From assembly GCF_963678635.1 (NCBI RefSeq), contig NC_087062.1, forward strand, positions 6,438,193 to 6,502,192: a stretch of 64,000 nt of DNA. The letters run 5' to 3'. The stretch comes from Symsagittifera roscoffensis (lineage: Eukaryota > Xenacoelomorpha > Acoela > Convolutidae). Position 1 is the stretch's first letter. Each line of letters begins with the position of its first letter. A program made the position numbers and the translations under genes. The notes under the pieces are model-generated. The model searched no databases, was not told the origin of the DNA, and saw nothing but the letters and a program-made list of their open reading frames with translations. This document shows positions 10,892-21,414 of this stretch, in pieces.

Positions 10892-11848
10892 GTTCCGACC
10901 ATTTAAAAAATGTTGAGAAATTTTGTATTCGGGTGTGTTTTAGTTTTTTCTTTTTTTTTCTCCACACAAAATCAGCTACCACAAATACTCATTGGAGAGA
11001 GTTGAGTGATATCATTTAAAAGCCCTTGAAGTCTTGATTCAAACGACATTTTGAAAATTCCAAAAAACTTTCCTAATAACGAGAAAGCCCGTTTTCAAGT
11101 TTTTGATTTTTCGTCTGATTTTGATTGAGCGAGCAGGCTTACAATAGTTTGTTTTAATAGTCTAAAAGCTTAAGATTGCTTAATTTAAGCAGTAAAAACT
11201 TAGTTTTACTCGACTTAAGTAACTTTTTTTGAGTATTTTAGCGCCTTTTTAGAAAAAAAACGTCAAAAATTCAAAAAACTGCAAAAAACAATTGAATTGA
11301 TAATTTTATTCCAATTTAAAAAAAAAAAACGTAAAATATATGCTTGGGGTGGTTTTTGTTCTGAAAATTTTCGGCGATCGAAATCATAGTTTCATGGTCG
11401 TATTAATTTCGTACGATCAAATTTTAACTTTTGATTTTTGATATTGTACAAAATTTATATTTAAAAAATTTTTTTTTTCTCAAAAGATTGTTCAATATGG
11501 ATCAAGAGGCAGTCGAAACATTCAGGGCTTTGCCCTGATATACGAGCAGTCTTGTTTGTTTTTCTAGTGATGTTCCTAAAAAAATTTTCTTGTCATTTTT
11601 AAAATTAATGTTCATTTTGATCATTTTTCTAGTATTTTTTCTATTAATTTTTCTAAAAATTGCTTTCCAATTTGCTTATTTTGCTATGACCGTCGCATTT
11701 GCCTCAGCTCTATTAATTTGTTCAGATCCTTTCATCACACCGCGCAGAAAAAAAAACGACTATAATTTGAAAAAAAAAATTTGTATTTTTAAGCCTATGG
11801 TCGGAACATTTTGTGCTACTTGCACACTAACCGGCTATCCTTGTTTAT
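10892..11848. repeat. Mosaic of dispersed repeats
   Basis: Starts with TTTTTGTTCCGACCAT. It contains an internal ATACGAGCAGTCTTGTT end (about 11540-11556) like the 550-bp family. It finishes with ATGGTCGGAACATTTTGTGC and GCTATCCTTG, an end shared with 37852-37899 and 53045-53090. The outer TGTTCCGACCAT and ATGGTCGGAACA are inverted repeats. Confidence 0.5.
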
Positions 11849-12231
11849 AAATGATGTTTGCCAGTTAACTAAATATAATGCATTTTATTTACTCTCAATG
11901 GTGTCCCTGAAAATGGAATTGTAAAACTTGTAAATAAAAAGACTTTTGTGCAAGGTGTTTTTTAAGGCTGATACCCCTTATTTTTTAAGGTGATTAAGGT
12001 AAATTTTTAAGGTATTTTAAGGTAAGTTATGGTGTACTTAAGGTAGTACAAATTTACCTTAGTTGTTAAGATGTTTTAAGGTAAATTTACCTTAACTTTT
12101 TTTTGAGTGTAAACTTAAAATATTTTGCTTCATTGTTCTACGTCAACTAGTCATAGTAAATTTGTCTCATCTCGAACATTGTTTTAAATTTTCGGTCACT
12201 TTGATCTTTTACTTAATGTGTGTCCTTTCAG

Positions 12232-12534
12232 CCCAAAGGAGAGCCCCTTCTTGTGATCAAACTGGGCCTGGTGGATGGACGACTGGGCTTCAAGCCTCCT
12301 CTGGACAAATCATCAGACGAGACAAGTGTCCAGGAAGCTGTGGAAGAGTGGGTCTCTCAGTTCCTCAACAGGGGGTCTTATATCCAGCCTGTGTTTGTGC
12401 CCCCAGCTGTGGGAGGGGGAGGGGAGGTGGAGGATGTTGACGAGTACCATAAAAGGATAGCCGCAGATGTGAACATCAGTGATTACATAGAGAAGATCGA
12501 CAATATCGTGGAGGCCAATTGTCAGGACTGCAAA
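12232..12534 (+). CDS. Dynein heavy chain exon 10 (tail)
   Basis: Encodes 101 residues, PKGEPLLVIKLGLVDGRLGF to IVEANCQDCK. The tail motif pLf.v.l.l....v.F.Pp is clear (LGFKPPLD). A glycine run (AVGGGGEVED) marks a flexible insertion. The acceptor is GTGTCCTTTCAG and the donor GTACGT, in phase 0. Confidence 0.92.
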
Positions 12535-12818
12535 GTACGTTTAAACTTTGTTTGAAAATAAGTATTTATCTGAAGAAACGCTCAATTTGATGGTAACGGA
12601 CAGTTATTATGCTAAATGGTATTTGTTTTTCTAATCTCAAGCTCGAATAGTTTCATTTCATTGATGATCTTTTTAGCAGGTTTTAATTTTCCACAATTTG
12701 AATAGGCCGAAAATGGCTAAACTAAATTCCAGCTGCCTTCAAATGCCTCCAAGATTCCAGTGCTGCAGTTTGCAAATTGATAGTTTTGTTGTTTTTCAAA
12801 AATTTTAGCTTCGTCGAA

Positions 12819-12921
12819 GTCCAGATTTAAACAGTTTTAAGTCCATATTTAAAGAGTTTTAAGTCCATATTTAAACAGTTTTAAGTCCATATTTAAACAG
12901 TTTTAAGTCCATATTTAAAGA
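12819..12921. repeat. 22-bp tandem repeat ahead of exon 11
   Basis: About four and a half copies of a 22-bp unit (AGTCCATATTTAAACAGTTT-) end 14 bp before the exon 11 acceptor. Every unit carries TTTAAACAG or TTTAAAGAG, which look like weak 3' splice sites. Confidence 0.8.
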
Positions 12922-12935
12922 GTGTGATGCTTTAG

Positions 12936-13244
12936 AGCCTCGTGGTTCCCTTCAATGACTTCTATTTCCTCTGGACAGACGACATCCCGACAGTCTTCCA
13001 CGAATTCCTCTCTGGCAAACTTCAGCCCTACCCTCTGAGGGAAGAAGTGAAGGGGTACCTTCTCAGCGACCAGGCAACTGCGGCCAAGAGTTCCCGCTCG
13101 GATAAAACCATGTCTGAGTCTAGTAATTCGAAAAGTAAGAGGAGTTCCGCTCCTGGGTTTCACACTGCGAAGAAGATGACAGATAGGATTTTTGAACACA
13201 TGCCCTCGCTGGATGCGTTTGAGACTGAAATCGAAATCTACAAG
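12936..13244 (+). CDS. Dynein heavy chain exon 11 (tail)
   Basis: Encodes SLVVPFNDFYFLWTDDIPTV through FETEIEIYK (103 residues). FYFLW fits the tail motif y..lw. The segment SSRSDKTMSESSNSKSKRSS is a Ser/Lys-rich insertion likely to be disordered and phosphorylatable. The acceptor is GATGCTTTAG, where the TAG gives an in-frame stop just upstream that fixes the start. The donor GTTGGA is weak. Phase 0. Confidence 0.9.
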
Positions 13245-13464
13245 GTTGGAGTACATTTCAAGTATGGTTTTACATTAGAAATTGTAATCAAAAGGGATCA
13301 ATCAGTCTCAGGGTTTTTGAGTTTCATATATTATAAACCCCTAAATCAGAGTCTTTGTCAAGTCATTTGGTACCAAACTCTTAGTTTATATGAAAGCATT
13401 ATAAAAGTATTACTCATGATATAAAACATGATATATAAGCCATTAATTGTTGAAAGTATTGCAG

Positions 13465-13728
13465 ATCGCCCGAATGAGAGTAGAGGAGTTCGAGAACTTC
13501 TTCGTCGTCGGCTGGCTCAAAATAGACTGCAGTCCCATAAAGGAAGTGTTGAAAGGGTACGCCAACAAAGCCATCTGGACCTACACAGACTACTTGATAG
13601 AACAGGTGTCTGCTGTGCTGACGTCACTCGATAGTTTCCTACGGAGGATCGAACCCGAGTTGGAACAAGTGACTGGAAATGAGCAGGAGTTCGATGAGAT
13701 CATGAGGATCATGCACATCTTCAACGAG
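13465..13728 (+). CDS. Dynein heavy chain exon 12 (tail)
   Basis: Encodes 88 residues, IARMRVEEFENFFVVGWLKI to IMRIMHIFNE. VGWLKIDCSPIKEVL and KAIWTYTDYLIEQV follow the DHC motif .gwl.vd..p.k..l...v.kW...f..yL. The acceptor is GTATTGCAG and the donor GTAGGA, in phase 0. Confidence 0.93.
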
Positions 13729-14389
13729 GTAGGAATTTTTAGATGGCATTTGAATGATTTTTTTATTTGCTGGCTGTTAGTATCAGAAAAAAATTGTTAT
13801 GTTTCAGTTTTTGCACTAGACTTTGGATCATATAAACGAGAATTACATCGAGTACGTGTTCATTAAGGTTCTACGATTTTTAGTAATCGTTTGTTTTTTA
13901 CCTACTTTGGGATTCGAAGGTCATTTGCGATTTATTGAATGCTTTTTTGTGCATTTTGGAGCAAAATTAAAAAGTTGGTTCAAGTTTATTACCTCTGAAA
14001 ACTCTACTTTGAAACCCTACTCTGCCTCCAGTCAACATTTTCTTGTGAGAACAGAAACAGTACCACAATAAGTTATTTGAGAAAATGTTAAAATTTTTTA
14101 AATTTTGATTATAAGACTTTTTTAACTAATTAAAAATTTACATGTCGAAAATTTTCAACTTTTCAATACATCTTAACTAAAAATGTGTGTTTTTTAAAGC
14201 AAATGTATCTTTTTTTTGTTTTAGCATGTTTTTTTCACAATTATCTTGATTTATTTTGATAGATCTAGTTGAATCGCAAGTAGTGGGAAGCTCTGCTTTG
14301 CCTCTGTCTTTTTATTTTTACGTTTGGGATTAGCCAGCATTGAAAGAACTGGTTTTTTTTCATCTAGGCGATATTTTTTCATCTTTCAG
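13729..14389. other. Intron 12
   Basis: Contains the stretch GATTTATTTTGATAGATCTAGTT (about 14247), also found near 32560 with GTAGTGGGAAGCTC-like context, so part of a dispersed repeat. The rest is AT-rich and unremarkable. Confidence 0.5.
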
Positions 14390-14617
14390 GTGTCCTCTCA
14401 ACATGCAGAGTTGGATTCTAAATTCACAGCCATGCAACGCACTGTAGCGTTAGTGAGGAAGCACGGACTGGGCATCCGGGGCAGTGAACTTCCTCGTGAC
14501 CTTCAGAAGGCGTTTGCAACTGCACCTCAGAGGTGGAGTAATTTGAAGAGCAAAGTGACCTTCGCCAAGCAGAGATTGACACCCAATATTCATAACCAAT
14601 CTGAGTTCATAACTGGG
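14390..14617 (+). CDS. Dynein heavy chain exon 13 (tail)
   Basis: Encodes VSSQHAELDSKFTAMQRTVA through NQSEFITG (76 residues). The block RKHGLGIRGSEL then APQRWSNLKSKV matches the tail pattern l.kyg......l...P..W..l. The acceptor is CATCTTTCAG and the donor GTTAGT, in phase 0. Confidence 0.92.
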
Positions 14618-15998
14618 GTTAGTTTAATTTATTCGGTTTTCGGGCTCTTTTTTAGTTTCCCACCCCCTTCATAAAATTACAAAATAAAGCTGTTCAAAAA
14701 CTTCACACGGCGTTTATATAAAAAAAGTTGCAAATATTTGTTCACCTGTTCACGCTAACGCGTTTTGATGCAGTTATAGCATGAAAAGCTATTTTTAAAT
14801 GGATTTTCAAAAATTGAATTTCAGAAAACATCAAAGGGGGACTGGAAAAGAGCCGGTTTTCGAATTTAGGTTTTGTTTCTAGGCTTTTCAAGCTGTTTTG
14901 ATGCGGTTTTGATTTAGTTTTATAGTCAAATGTTAAATTAGGCTAGATAGTTCATAAATGTGAATTTGAATAATTAAATTCAAAATCATTTTAGCTAGAT
15001 GTTGGAATAAAAGTACCCAATAGCGCACGAATTTTCGTGTAAAAAGTTTCAATAAAAGAGTTTATGACGACTATTGCTTTCGAGCTAAGTATTATCTATT
15101 CGCACCTCTCACATTAGATTTTTGTATTTCAGGCAGGGGCGAATCTAGCATTTTCTCGAGGGGGGATTTTCAAAAAGGTTTCGAAAATTTTGTCGACCTT
15201 TTTTAGGTTGATTTCCGAGCCATTTTTTTGACATTGGTTTTCCGAGCTCTCCCAAAGCACTAAAAAGACCCTGTTTTGGCCAAAATTTTTGCGCCGCAGG
15301 CATTATTTTGAAAAACCAGGCCAAAAAAAGGCGTTTTAGGCACTTTTTGGAAAAATTTGACCAGAAAATTGCACCTTTTTTTAGCGCGCGCTTCCCCCTC
15401 AAAATTAGTAAATATCGCTAAAAGCACCTTTAGAAAATTTTAGGGTCCGTCAGCCAAAAATGGATATCTCAAACTAGTACAAAGGTGGGACCTCCCCCAT
15501 AAATCTGCTACTGATTTCAGGTCTTCATTGTACCACCTTCTATATTTTACTAGTATTTTTTATCCTTGCGATAATATATTTTCCTTCTTTTTCTACAGCG
15601 ACGCTATTATGAGAACGACGTAAAATTTTTATTTACGTGAGTTGTGTATTTATTTTGAAAAAAACTTTTAATATCTCCACTGTTAAAAACTAAATGCTTC
15701 GCAGCTTCATTAGGAGTTTTTTGCGTTACTCGCTCGTTTTTCTCGCTCCAAATTAATCTGAAAAACTAAAACTTCAAACTGATTTTTCTCGCTACTCAGA
15801 AACTCAAACACACCCGAATACTAAGTTTTTCTCCTCTTTTTGTGATCGGTACAATAACACAGGGTAAACTTAGCGTTATTACACAAGCGAGCTTGCGAGT
15901 TAGTAAGAACCTTCTTTTTTTCTAACCTAACCCGCCCATAAAAGTGTTCATTAAAAGTGTTCTCTTATTTGTCTCATATTTTTTATCTTAAATTATAG
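14618..15998. other. Intron 13 (1.4 kb)
   Basis: AT-rich. It carries a hAT-like MITE at 15134-15513. No exon was recognised inside. Confidence 0.6.
15134..15513. mobile_element. hAT-like MITE, copy 1 (380 bp)
   Basis: Starts CAGGGGCGAATCTAGCATT and ends ATAAATCTGCTACTG. It is flanked on both sides by the identical 8-bp ATTTCAGG (15126-15133 and 15514-15521), a target duplication length typical of hAT transposons. The internal TTTTGGCCAAAATTT/AGAGCTC segments match the copies at 31876 and 56156. The minus-strand open frame inside (15402-15145) is not a recognised transposase. Confidence 0.85.
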
Positions 15999-16148
15999 AA
16001 GCTGCAGGAGTTCGGACATGAGCTTCGGGGACTAGAGAGTGAGATTGCGGCCTCTGTGGTCTACCAGAGGAACTGCCCCACCTCCTCCGCCTTCGACCTC
16101 ATCCAACAATTCCACCAAAAACTCCAACAACTCAACCTCAGGGCACAG
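15999..16148 (+). CDS. Dynein heavy chain exon 14 (tail to linker)
   Basis: Encodes KLQEFGHELRGLESEIAASV to QQLNLRAQ (50 residues), a helical segment before the linker. The acceptor is AAATTATAG and the donor CAG|GTATGT. Two further CAG|GTATGT donors follow at 16167 and 16180. The first of these would add six in-frame codons. Confidence 0.88.
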
Positions 16149-16185
16149 GTATGTCTCAGGGCACAGGTATGTCTCACAGGTATGT
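16141..16185 (+). repeat. Duplicated 5' splice site, 18-nt unit
   Basis: The exon end plus donor (GGGCACAGGTATGTCTCA) is repeated 18 nt downstream, with a third partial CACAGGTATGT 13 nt further. This gives three competing donors at 16149, 16167 and 16180. Confidence 0.85.
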
Positions 16186-17267
16186 TTCATGCAGTACACG
16201 GAAAGCCCAATTGATCCCGGGTAGCCGAAAAAATGGTCCTGGATAGCCGAAGATTCCTCATCTAGCATACAACACGCACAAACATTTTTAATTTCTTACA
16301 ACTAATTTGGCAATTGGCGAACGTTTGCTTCGCTGCACTTACATCCTGCACGCGCGAATAGTGTAGTGCTCGCACTATAAATCAGTTTTAGCCTTTCTCG
16401 GGGTTCAGTTCCGATTGAATTTTTGGCTTGTTTAAGGGACCAAGCGTTCTTACTGCGAGAAACTTCAAGCTAGCGTCATGCAAAGTAAAATTTGTGCTGC
16501 CTGTTATCTAACGATTTCTTAACGAAGAAAACTATTTTAAAGATGACGTTTCAAATGAAGATTGCTGATTAATTAGATTCACACTTTTTTGTAATTGGGC
16601 GAGAAAAACACACACGGATAACTTCTGATTTTGAGTGTTGAATGTTATTGTTCCGACTTTCGATACGAAAGTAACGGAATATTTGTGCTCGGGGTGGGTT
16701 TTTTTTCTTCAGACAAATTTCGACTTTTTAACTAGCCATTTTTTACAGAATTTTTTAAATATCATTCAAAAGGTATTGTTGTCCTGAGCTTAAATTTGAA
16801 AAGATATTTCACCTGTGATCATTTTTTGTAAAATTATGGGGGTTTAAAGTTTGGCATTTTGGCCAATTGAATTGGGACAATTAACGCGCGATATATTTCG
16901 CGCGATTAAAGCGTAACCGAAAATTTAATCCGTCTTAGAAATCGTTCCAAATTGGTTGAAGGGAGCTTATTTGCCATAATTTATTTGTTACTAGAAGCGA
17001 AATTTATCACTTTGTGTTTTATATGGCGTGTGGGGGGATTATTTTCACAAAAGATCTCAAATTTTTAAAAAAAAATTTCAATTTATTTATTTTTTTTTAC
17101 ACTGCGTTTCTCAAGTTATTACTGATTCATAGACCTTTAAAGCCAGTCAGAACATTCAGGGCTTTGCCCTGATACGAGCAGTCTTGTTGTTTTTCTGATC
17201 AAATATAGGTTTTTAATGTTTCGAAATTTAAAAAAAAAACGATAAGATTATTTTTTATTTGTTATAG
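16149..17267. other. Intron 14 (1.1 kb)
   Basis: Contains the 550-bp dispersed element copy B at 16648-17188, which ends 80 bp before exon 15. Confidence 0.6.
16648..17188. repeat. Dispersed 550-bp element, copy B
   Basis: Near full-length match to 1731-2277: TTGTTCCGACTTTCGATACG at the start, GGGTTTTTTTTCTTCAGACA, ACGCGCGATATATTTCGCGC, ATATGGCGTGTGGGGGGAT, and ATACGAGCAGTCTTGTT at the end. It is non-coding. Confidence 0.7.
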
Positions 17268-17329
17268 GATCTTTACGAACTGCAAGAACTTCTTCAAATT
17301 CCCGCCGTAGACTTCAAAGTTCTCAATCG
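17268..17329 (+). CDS. Dynein heavy chain exon 15 (62 nt)
   Basis: Encodes DLYELQELLQIPAVDFKVLN plus two bases of an Arg codon. The acceptor is TTTGTTATAG and the donor GTTAGT, in phase 2. It is a short exon just before the linker. Confidence 0.85.
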
Positions 17330-17494
17330 GTTAGTTTTGCCTGCTTTCGTTGTTACATCCTGTCTAGCTAGCTAATAAAAAACAATTTATAACCAGGGAA
17401 TTTGAAATGCGATTCGTTTCTCCGAAGGTATTTCAAAATAGAATACTAACAAAAACGAGATTTTTTTTTCTAATTTTCTCTCTTTCCTTTACAG

Positions 17495-17527
17495 AGTCTT
17501 ACCAGACATGAAAGAGTTCTCACTCAG
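17495..17527 (+). CDS. Dynein heavy chain exon 16 (33-nt microexon)
   Basis: Encodes only (R)VLPDMKEFSL(S). The acceptor CCTTTACAG and donor GTAACT flank it, and phase 2 on both sides joins exons 15 and 17 in frame. Skipping it would delete 11 codons without a frameshift. Confidence 0.8.
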
Positions 17528-17843
17528 GTAACTTCGGTTTGGTCAATCCTTTGCATTTTGTTTTCCTCCCGTCATTTTCGATTCTATTTTTGTCAGAAGA
17601 ACATTCCATTGTCATTATTCACGAGTTCAAATTAGTTATAAATTTGTGCCATCATTTGTTTATAATTTTTGGTAGTTATTATTGAAATCGATCAAAAGTA
17701 AACTTATTTATTTCATCATCTGTTCCTGTGTTATGTTAGAAATATAGCCAGTAATTCTGATCCAACTCACGGATTGAAACATTTTTATCTTAAGTAACTT
17801 AATTTACATTATTATAGTTTGATATACATCAGAAATTTTTCAG

Positions 17844-18217
17844 TGTGAAAAAGGAACTTGAAAATCTTTCCTCAATCTGGGAAATGGCTCAAAAAGTCAA
17901 CGAGTGGAAACAAAACTGGCTCAACACCTGTTGGTTCAGCATGGACACTTTCAAAGTTGCCAACTCGGCCGCTACTCTGGAACAAGCTCTCTCCCAATAT
18001 CCAGAACAGTGCCAGAGCTGGGACATAACTGAGAGTTTAATAGTGTCTGTGACGATGATCAAAGGTGTCCTCCCATTGGTCGACGACTTGAGCAACAGTG
18101 CGATGCGAGCGAGACATTGGAAGCAGTTGTACAGGGAGACTAAGAGTTCGATCCAAATCGACCAGGACAATGTTCGATATATGACTCTGGGCAAACTGCT
18201 CAACACTAATTTACATG
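17844..18217 (+). CDS. Dynein heavy chain exon 17 (linker start, DHC_N2)
   Basis: Encodes VKKELENLSSIWEMAQKVNE, WKQNWLNTCWFSMD, and LVDDLSNSAMRARHWKQLYR, the DHC_N2 pattern l..lW......w...w...f....l......P.i..L....mr.RHW..l. RHW is the classic linker signature. The donor is a GC type (CATG|GCAAGT); no GT is available, and the GC gives the phase 1 that exon 18 needs. Confidence 0.93.
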
Positions 18218-20167
18218 GCAAGTCTTATTCATATACATTTAGAGCTGATATAAATTATCAGGAAATTGACATTTAAAACGCGGTTTTTTTTTAAATTGGC
18301 TTGATTTTAGACGAGCAATGATGAGATAAAACATGCTTAGAATTTTCGCAGAAATAATATGGTTTTTCTTTGGAGATTACACCCTTGTTAAATGGGCCAA
18401 ACATTTTACTCCAAAAATGAATCATTTTTCGCTTTTTTAGTCAATCAAAAATTACGCTAAAGCTACCGGGTCAATTGCTGACAAAAATATATTATAGTGA
18501 GCTCTTACTTAGCCCGACAACATTTAACAAGGGTTTAATCTCCAAAGAAAAACCATATTAATTCTGCGAAAATTCTAAGCATGTTTTATCTCATCATTGC
18601 TCGTCTAAAATCAAGCCAATTTTTAAAAAAAAATTGAAATTTAAAATTGATTTTTTTTTGGGTTTTGTCCAAATAATTTAAATCGGCATTTTCTCGCGTA
18701 ACGACTCATCTCCTGGATTCTGGACTCACTAATAAACTTTCTTTATTACCCTTGCGATCGGGTAATAGACTTTTTTATCCGTAAATAATTTTGTTCACAG
18801 GACTCATTTCATATATACTGGACTCTCTAATCTTATGACATGCTCAATTTCTCGAAAATTTAAAAAAGTACTATAGTTTATTTAGTAATTAGGTAAAGCC
18901 CGTATCAGGTTGTAATTATTTTTTCAAAAAATATCTCAATTTTTTTCGGCTTCGTAGTTTTCGACCTAGTTTCTGTCGGTTCATTTTCCGTTTTTTAAAC
19001 GCCATTTTTCATCTGATAGGGTTTTGATTGGCTTACTTTCTAGAGCATGTGTTTTGTTCCAATTTAAACAGTTTTTTACTACAATTGAAAGTTCAGTAAA
19101 TTGTAACTTTACCAAGTCTGATATTGGGTTTAATTTTCATTTTTTTTATTTCTACTTTTTGTGTTCGATTGTAATCGGGACTTGTTCTTTTTGCAAACTG
19201 AAAATTTTTGACTAATACAGATTTTTGTCTTTCTGCTTATTTTTGCTGGCTTAGTTCCCGCAGAAACAATTTTTTGGAAAGTACGGCTTTTTTGAGCTTT
19301 CCCAAAGCTCTTTGTAAAGTTTCTAATGATGTAGGTAAGGTAATTTTGTTCAAATTTTATTTAAAAAAAACGATTTTTTTTAAGTTTTCATTTTTTTTCA
19401 TTTGCTTTTAGTCACAGTGATTAATTGTTGTATCACAAATGGTGCGAAATTTAAAAAGAAAGTTGTAAAAATTGAGGTCTTGCAAAACTGATTTTTGATC
19501 TTTTTCAAGTTCACTTCTATTCCTTTGTTAAAAAGAAGGCAAACTCCGCTATCAAACAGCCAAAGTTTAAAAGTCACCGAAAACGTGATCGACTTCTAAT
19601 TTCAGAATTGGATTTTAATAATCATATTTTTCAGCGAAAAACAATTTACCTATTGATCCAGTTTTCTTAAATTGGGTTATTTTTGTCAAAAAAGTGTCAA
19701 TCATAAATTGAAATTCGAACAGCTGTAAGGCCGTTTTTTTTCTTTGTAATTCGAAAGTTAGTTATTTTCGAAAAACTTGTTTGTATTTTTTTTGTTTTCT
19801 CGCGTTCATTGGCTCTTTTCTCAATGTTTTTTTTTCTGATTAATTCAGTAAGTTTCAACTTTTACTACTTAATAATGATAGATAGTGATTGCCAGATTAA
19901 TTGCAACTCCTTTCTTTCGACGAACCTGAACCAAGATAACTTAAAACTGCTCAAAAATTCGAATTAGTTCAAGAGCGTATAAAATCAAGAGTTCAGAAAA
20001 TCAATGTGGTTGATCTAAAAAAAGGCCGCCAGTAATTTTGATGACAAAAAGACAAGCAGTAAAAAGCCTCACTTTATTATTACACTACTCTAGTCTCCAA
20101 TATTTTTTATTCAACTACGTTTTTTTTAAATCTAAGAATTTAGTGAACCGAACTTGTGTGTTTTCAG
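18218..20167. other. Intron 17 (2.0 kb), GC-AG type
   Basis: Begins GCAAGT. It contains a foldback element (18293-18622), a SINE head fragment (18744-18805), and a diverged segment near 19480-19640 (CCTTTGTTAAAAAGAAGGC, CGTGATCGACTTCTAATTT) related to the repeats at 61840-62150. Confidence 0.65.
18293..18622. mobile_element. Foldback element with 102-bp inverted arms
   Basis: The left arm (18293-18394) begins AAATTGGCTTGATTTTAGAC. The right arm (18521-18622) is its near-perfect reverse complement, ending AAATCAAGCCAATTT. The spacer is about 126 bp. No open frame is present. Transcribed as part of the intron, it would form a long hairpin. Confidence 0.9.
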
Positions 20168-20343
20168 TGCACTCAGAAGACATCAGAAAGATCGTGTCTC
20201 GAGCACAAGGTGACCTCACGATTGAACAAATGCTGAAGAGATTCGAAGAAATCTGGCTGGGAAAAGTGTTCACAATGAAGGAACACGTGAAATCTTCCAT
20301 GGAACAAAAAGACTTTCTGGATGCTCCAGATGACGATGCTTTT
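20168..20343 (+). CDS. Dynein heavy chain exon 18 (linker)
   Basis: Encodes (V)HSEDIRKIVSRAQGDLTIEQ, LKRFEEIWLGKVF and following. This is the linker motif di..I...A.kE..ie..L..i...W. The acceptor is GTGTTTTCAG and the donor GTATGC, ending in phase 0. Confidence 0.93.
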
Positions 20344-20426
20344 GTATGCACTCTTCAATCTTTTTCTAGAATACTCTAAATTTTTCTTGATGAAAACTCT
20401 TACGTACCTGTTTTATGTTAATTTAG

Positions 20427-20624
20427 GAGTCGGGAAATAATAGTAAGCGAAGTAGTCGAAGAACGAGTCGAGATAAAGTGATGAGCATCGCAGCTCCTGC
20501 CGACGACGGAGGAAGTGTGGGTTCTAGGAGCAGAGCGAATACTGCTAGACTCACTACTCCTGGACGCGCCAAGAGGATTAGTCTTTCATCTTTGCCGATG
20601 GAAATCACCAACATGCAAACAGAA
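20427..20624 (+). CDS. Dynein heavy chain exon 19 (Ser/Arg-rich insert)
   Basis: Encodes 66 residues of low complexity: ESGNNSKRSSRSRTSRDKVM, GSVGSRSRANTARLTTPGRA, then LSSLPMEITNMQTE. It has no counterpart in ordinary dynein linkers and is probably disordered, with many basic-Ser sites. The acceptor is TTAATTTAG and the donor GTTAGT. It is 198 nt in phase 0, so skipping it would be frame-neutral. Confidence 0.8.
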
Positions 20625-20856
20625 GTTAGTGGTTGTAATTCATCGTCCGACCTTAAATGTTTGATCAATCGGTCACTTTGACCTGAAATGTCAGGTCACT
20701 CGGTGCTACAGTATGTAGTGTGGTAGTTATTTTTTTTGATAGTTTCTAAAATAGTACAGAAAGTTTGACTGATTTTATTGTGTGGCGTTTCATGTTCGGC
20801 TTCGAAACTTTTTCTTAAACTTCCAAATCTTCAAGATCTAATTGGGTTTTTGCTAG

Positions 20857-20943
20857 TTTAACCTGGACCAGTTAGTGGCCCAAATGCTGGACAAGCCATC
20901 GGTGGCCTTGAACCAAGTGTTGCAAGCCGTGAAAGACAATCCG
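20857..20943 (+). CDS. Dynein heavy chain exon 20 (linker)
   Basis: Encodes FNLDQLVAQMLDKPSVALNQ VLQAVKDNP (29 residues). The acceptor TTTTTGCTAG precedes it and the donor is GTACTG. It is in phase 0, and its residues bridge the insert of exon 19 to the conserved linker helix of exon 21. Confidence 0.75.
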
Positions 20944-21414
20944 GTACTGAACTCAATTCAACCAATCAGAATCAGTCATCGTAAAGCACTGATTATCATA
21001 GAACAATCATTCAATGTGCACAATCATTATATGTTTTAACCTTGAAATCATCAAATTTTGATAAATAAGAATGCAGGTTTTGTAGTTAGCGTGTTGTAAA
21101 TGATTTACAAAAATCTTTTCTTTTTTTTTTCAAATATTTCGTCAATTTTCAACCAAAATTTTATTTGAATCGGCCTTTAAAGTGCGTCCAATCAAAATAT
21201 TCAGAGCTTTGTCTTGATATACGAGCCGTTTTGTTTAGCTCTAAAAAATTATCGCAAAAAATATGAAATTGTTTAAAATTTGAAAGTGTTAAAATCTGAT
21301 ATATTTGATGTTGAGTCATGGCATTTATGTATAACTTAAAGAAATTCTGCGATTCTATGCGAGATGATTTCTTGATAGTCTGGAAATCTGAAATATGTTG
21401 ATTTGTTTGTCCAG
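20944..21414. other. Intron 20
   Basis: Contains an end fragment of the 550-bp dispersed family at about 21190-21235 (CAGAGCTTTGTCTTGATATA, GAGCCGTTTTGTTT). Nothing else was recognised. Confidence 0.5.

Larger units (their letters stand above)
9552..12231. other. Intron 9 (2.7 kb), repeat mosaic
   Basis: Holds a SINE (9718-10060), further tRNA-like fragments near 10340-10620 (B-box-like GGATCGAATCC and GAGTTCGATTCC), and a mosaic of dispersed repeats from about 10892 to 11848. Several TTAAGGT-rich lines near 11965-12090 form a short degenerate tandem tract. Confidence 0.6.

Noticed and set aside
15145-15402. Minus-strand frame in the MITE as a transposase
   Set aside because: Similar frames in the other copies are disrupted and match no transposase domain; the element is short and non-autonomous.
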